NCBI GenBank assembly: GCA_030427985.1 | Contig: JAUIBH010000011.1 | Coordinates: 1-64,000 of the forward strand | DNA from: Bacteroidia bacterium | GTDB taxonomy: Bacteria > Bacteroidota > Bacteroidia > Flavobacteriales > Flavobacteriaceae | Direction of reading: 5' to 3' | DNA length: 64,000 bases | In this document: piece by piece, positions 63,098 to 64,000 of the stretch | How the letters are laid out: the number at the start of each line of letters is the position of its first letter | Numbering within the stretch: the stretch's first letter is position 1 | Position numbers and translations under genes: made by a program | The notes under the pieces: generated by a model | The model's input: only the letters and a program-made list of their open reading frames with translations | Told to the model about the DNA's origin: nothing | Database searches by the model: none

Positions 63098-64000
63098 ATG
63101 AAATACTATATCATCGCCGGCGAAGCTTCTGGAGACCTGCATGGTTCCAACCTCATCAAGGGGCTTAAAAAAGAGGACCCCTCCGCAGAAATACGCTGTT
63201 GGGGTGGCGACCTCATGCAACAGGCTGGCGGGGAATTGGCCAAGCATTATAAAGACATGGCCTTTATGGGCTTTTTGGAGGTGATTGCAAACATTCCCAC
63301 CATCTTCAAGAACATTGCTTTTTGTAAGGAGGACATTAAAAAGTTTAATCCAGATGTGGTCATTTTTATTGATTTTTCCGGTTTCAACCTACGGATTGCC
63401 AAATGGGCCAAAAAAAACGGGTTCAAGACCAACTATTATATCTCTCCACAGATTTGGGCCTCGCGTGAAGGCAGAATCAACAAAATAAAGCGAGACATTG
63501 ATGCCATGTACGTCATCCTTCCCTTTGAAAAGGAATTTTACGAAAAAAAACATGGCTATCCAGTTCAATTTGTAGGTCATCCACTTATTGACGCGATTGA
63601 AAATACCGAGATTGTTGATGAAGCTACTTTTAGAAGAGAAAATGATTTGGATCCTGAAAAGCCCATCATCGCATTACTTCCCGGAAGCCGCAGACAGGAA
63701 GTCCAAAAAATGTTGGATGTGATGCTGTCCATTAAAGGCGATTTTCCGGCATATCAATTTGTCATTGCCGGAGCGCCCAGTCTTCCCGATGAATTCTATT
63801 CACCCTTTTTAAAAGGGGACAAAGTGGGGTACGTTTCCAACAAAACCTATTCACTTTTAAAGCATTCCCACGCCGCATTGGTCACCAGTGGAACGGCCAC
63901 TTTGGAGACAGCCCTTTTTGAAATCCCTCAAGTGGTTTGCTATAAAGGCAATTGGATTTCGTACCAAATCGCCAAGCGAATCATCACCCTCGATTTTATT
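63098..64000 (+). CDS. lpxB: Lipid-A-disaccharide synthase, N-terminal part (cut by window edge)
   Basis: The frame is open from the ATG at 63098 to the right edge (301 residues). KYYIIAGEASGDLHGSNLIK is the N-terminal signature, and PDVVIFIDFSGFNLRIA, YYISPQIWASREGRI and LLPGSRRQEV follow. LpxB condenses UDP-diacylglucosamine and lipid X into the lipid A disaccharide at the inner membrane. It would be the third gene of the surE run. Confidence 0.95.
   Translation, partial: MKYYIIAGEASGDLHGSNLIKGLKKEDPSAEIRCWGGDLMQQAGGELAKHYKDMAFMGFLEVIANIPTIFKNIAFCKEDIKKFNPDVVIFIDFSGFNLRIAKWAKKNGFKTNYYISPQIWASREGRINKIKRDIDAMYVILPFEKEFYEKKHGYPVQFVGHPLIDAIENTEIVDEATFRRENDLDPEKPIIALLPGSRRQEVQKMLDVMLSIKGDFPAYQFVIAGAPSLPDEFYSPFLKGDKVGYVSNKTYSLLKHSHAALVTSGTATLETALFEIPQVVCYKGNWISYQIAKRIITLDFI

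Overview
The window looks like chromosomal DNA of a marine-type flavobacterium (Bacteroidota, Flavobacteriaceae, possibly near Muricauda/Flagellimonas; the genus is a guess). The evidence is a complete gldK-gldL-gldM-gldN gliding/type IX secretion cluster, SusC/SusD nutrient uptake proteins, the absence of Shine-Dalgarno sites before most starts, several TAnnTTTG promoter boxes, lipoproteins with short SPII signals, and Bacteroidota-style proteins such as CPXCG, HYC_CC_PP and LVIVD. G+C is moderate (low forties by eye). No rRNA, tRNA, CRISPR array, transposase or prophage gene was found.

Layout. 1-7.3 kb (minus): two secreted DUF885 metallopeptidase-like proteins lie downstream of a SusC/SusD pair, which suggests a peptide-uptake rather than a glycan locus. 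7.9-13.9 kb (minus): an HlyD-RND-TolC efflux operon with overlapping genes plus a small zinc-ribbon protein. 14-18.6 kb: a secreted LRR protein, an ABC-F ATPase, a DUF983 protein and a FAD oxidoreductase. 18.6-19.6 kb: an orphan secreted-protein gene flanked by inverted GTTGTACACC motifs and a 110-bp attC-like palindrome, the best candidate for a mobile gene cassette. 19.7-28.2 kb (minus): gldN-M-L-K, an arginase-fold protein with eroded metal ligands, and topA. 28.3-36.5 kb: an LVIVD lipoprotein (minus), then miaB, a sigma-54 activator, lptE, a TPR protein, secG and groES-groEL (plus), with a sigma-54-like -24/-12 element in front of groES. A 31-residue lysine-rich histone-tail-like peptide gene follows groEL on the other strand. 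36.9-38 kb: a GH18 chitinase. 38-49.4 kb (minus): an eight-gene copper efflux operon (HYC_CC_PP protein, CusA, TolC, metal-binding lipoprotein, HMA-AraC regulator, CopA, PepSY protein, CusB). 49.6-57.3 kb (plus): a GAF/fRMsr protein, purH and the rod-shape operon mreB-mreC-mreD-mrdA-rodA. 57.3-64 kb: a nuclease, a GH29 fucosidase, a Prc-type protease, surE, a small membrane protein and the start of lpxB.

How the genes work together: the copper genes form a two-tier system, with CopA exporting Cu(I) from the cytosol and CusA-TolC-CusB from the periplasm, under a regulator that carries its own CxxC metal-binding domain. GldK-N form the motor and ring of type IX secretion. mreBCD-mrdA-rodA form the elongasome. 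No predicted secreted protein here shows a recognisable T9SS C-terminal sorting domain. Both ends of the window cut genes (DUF885 at the left, lpxB at the right).
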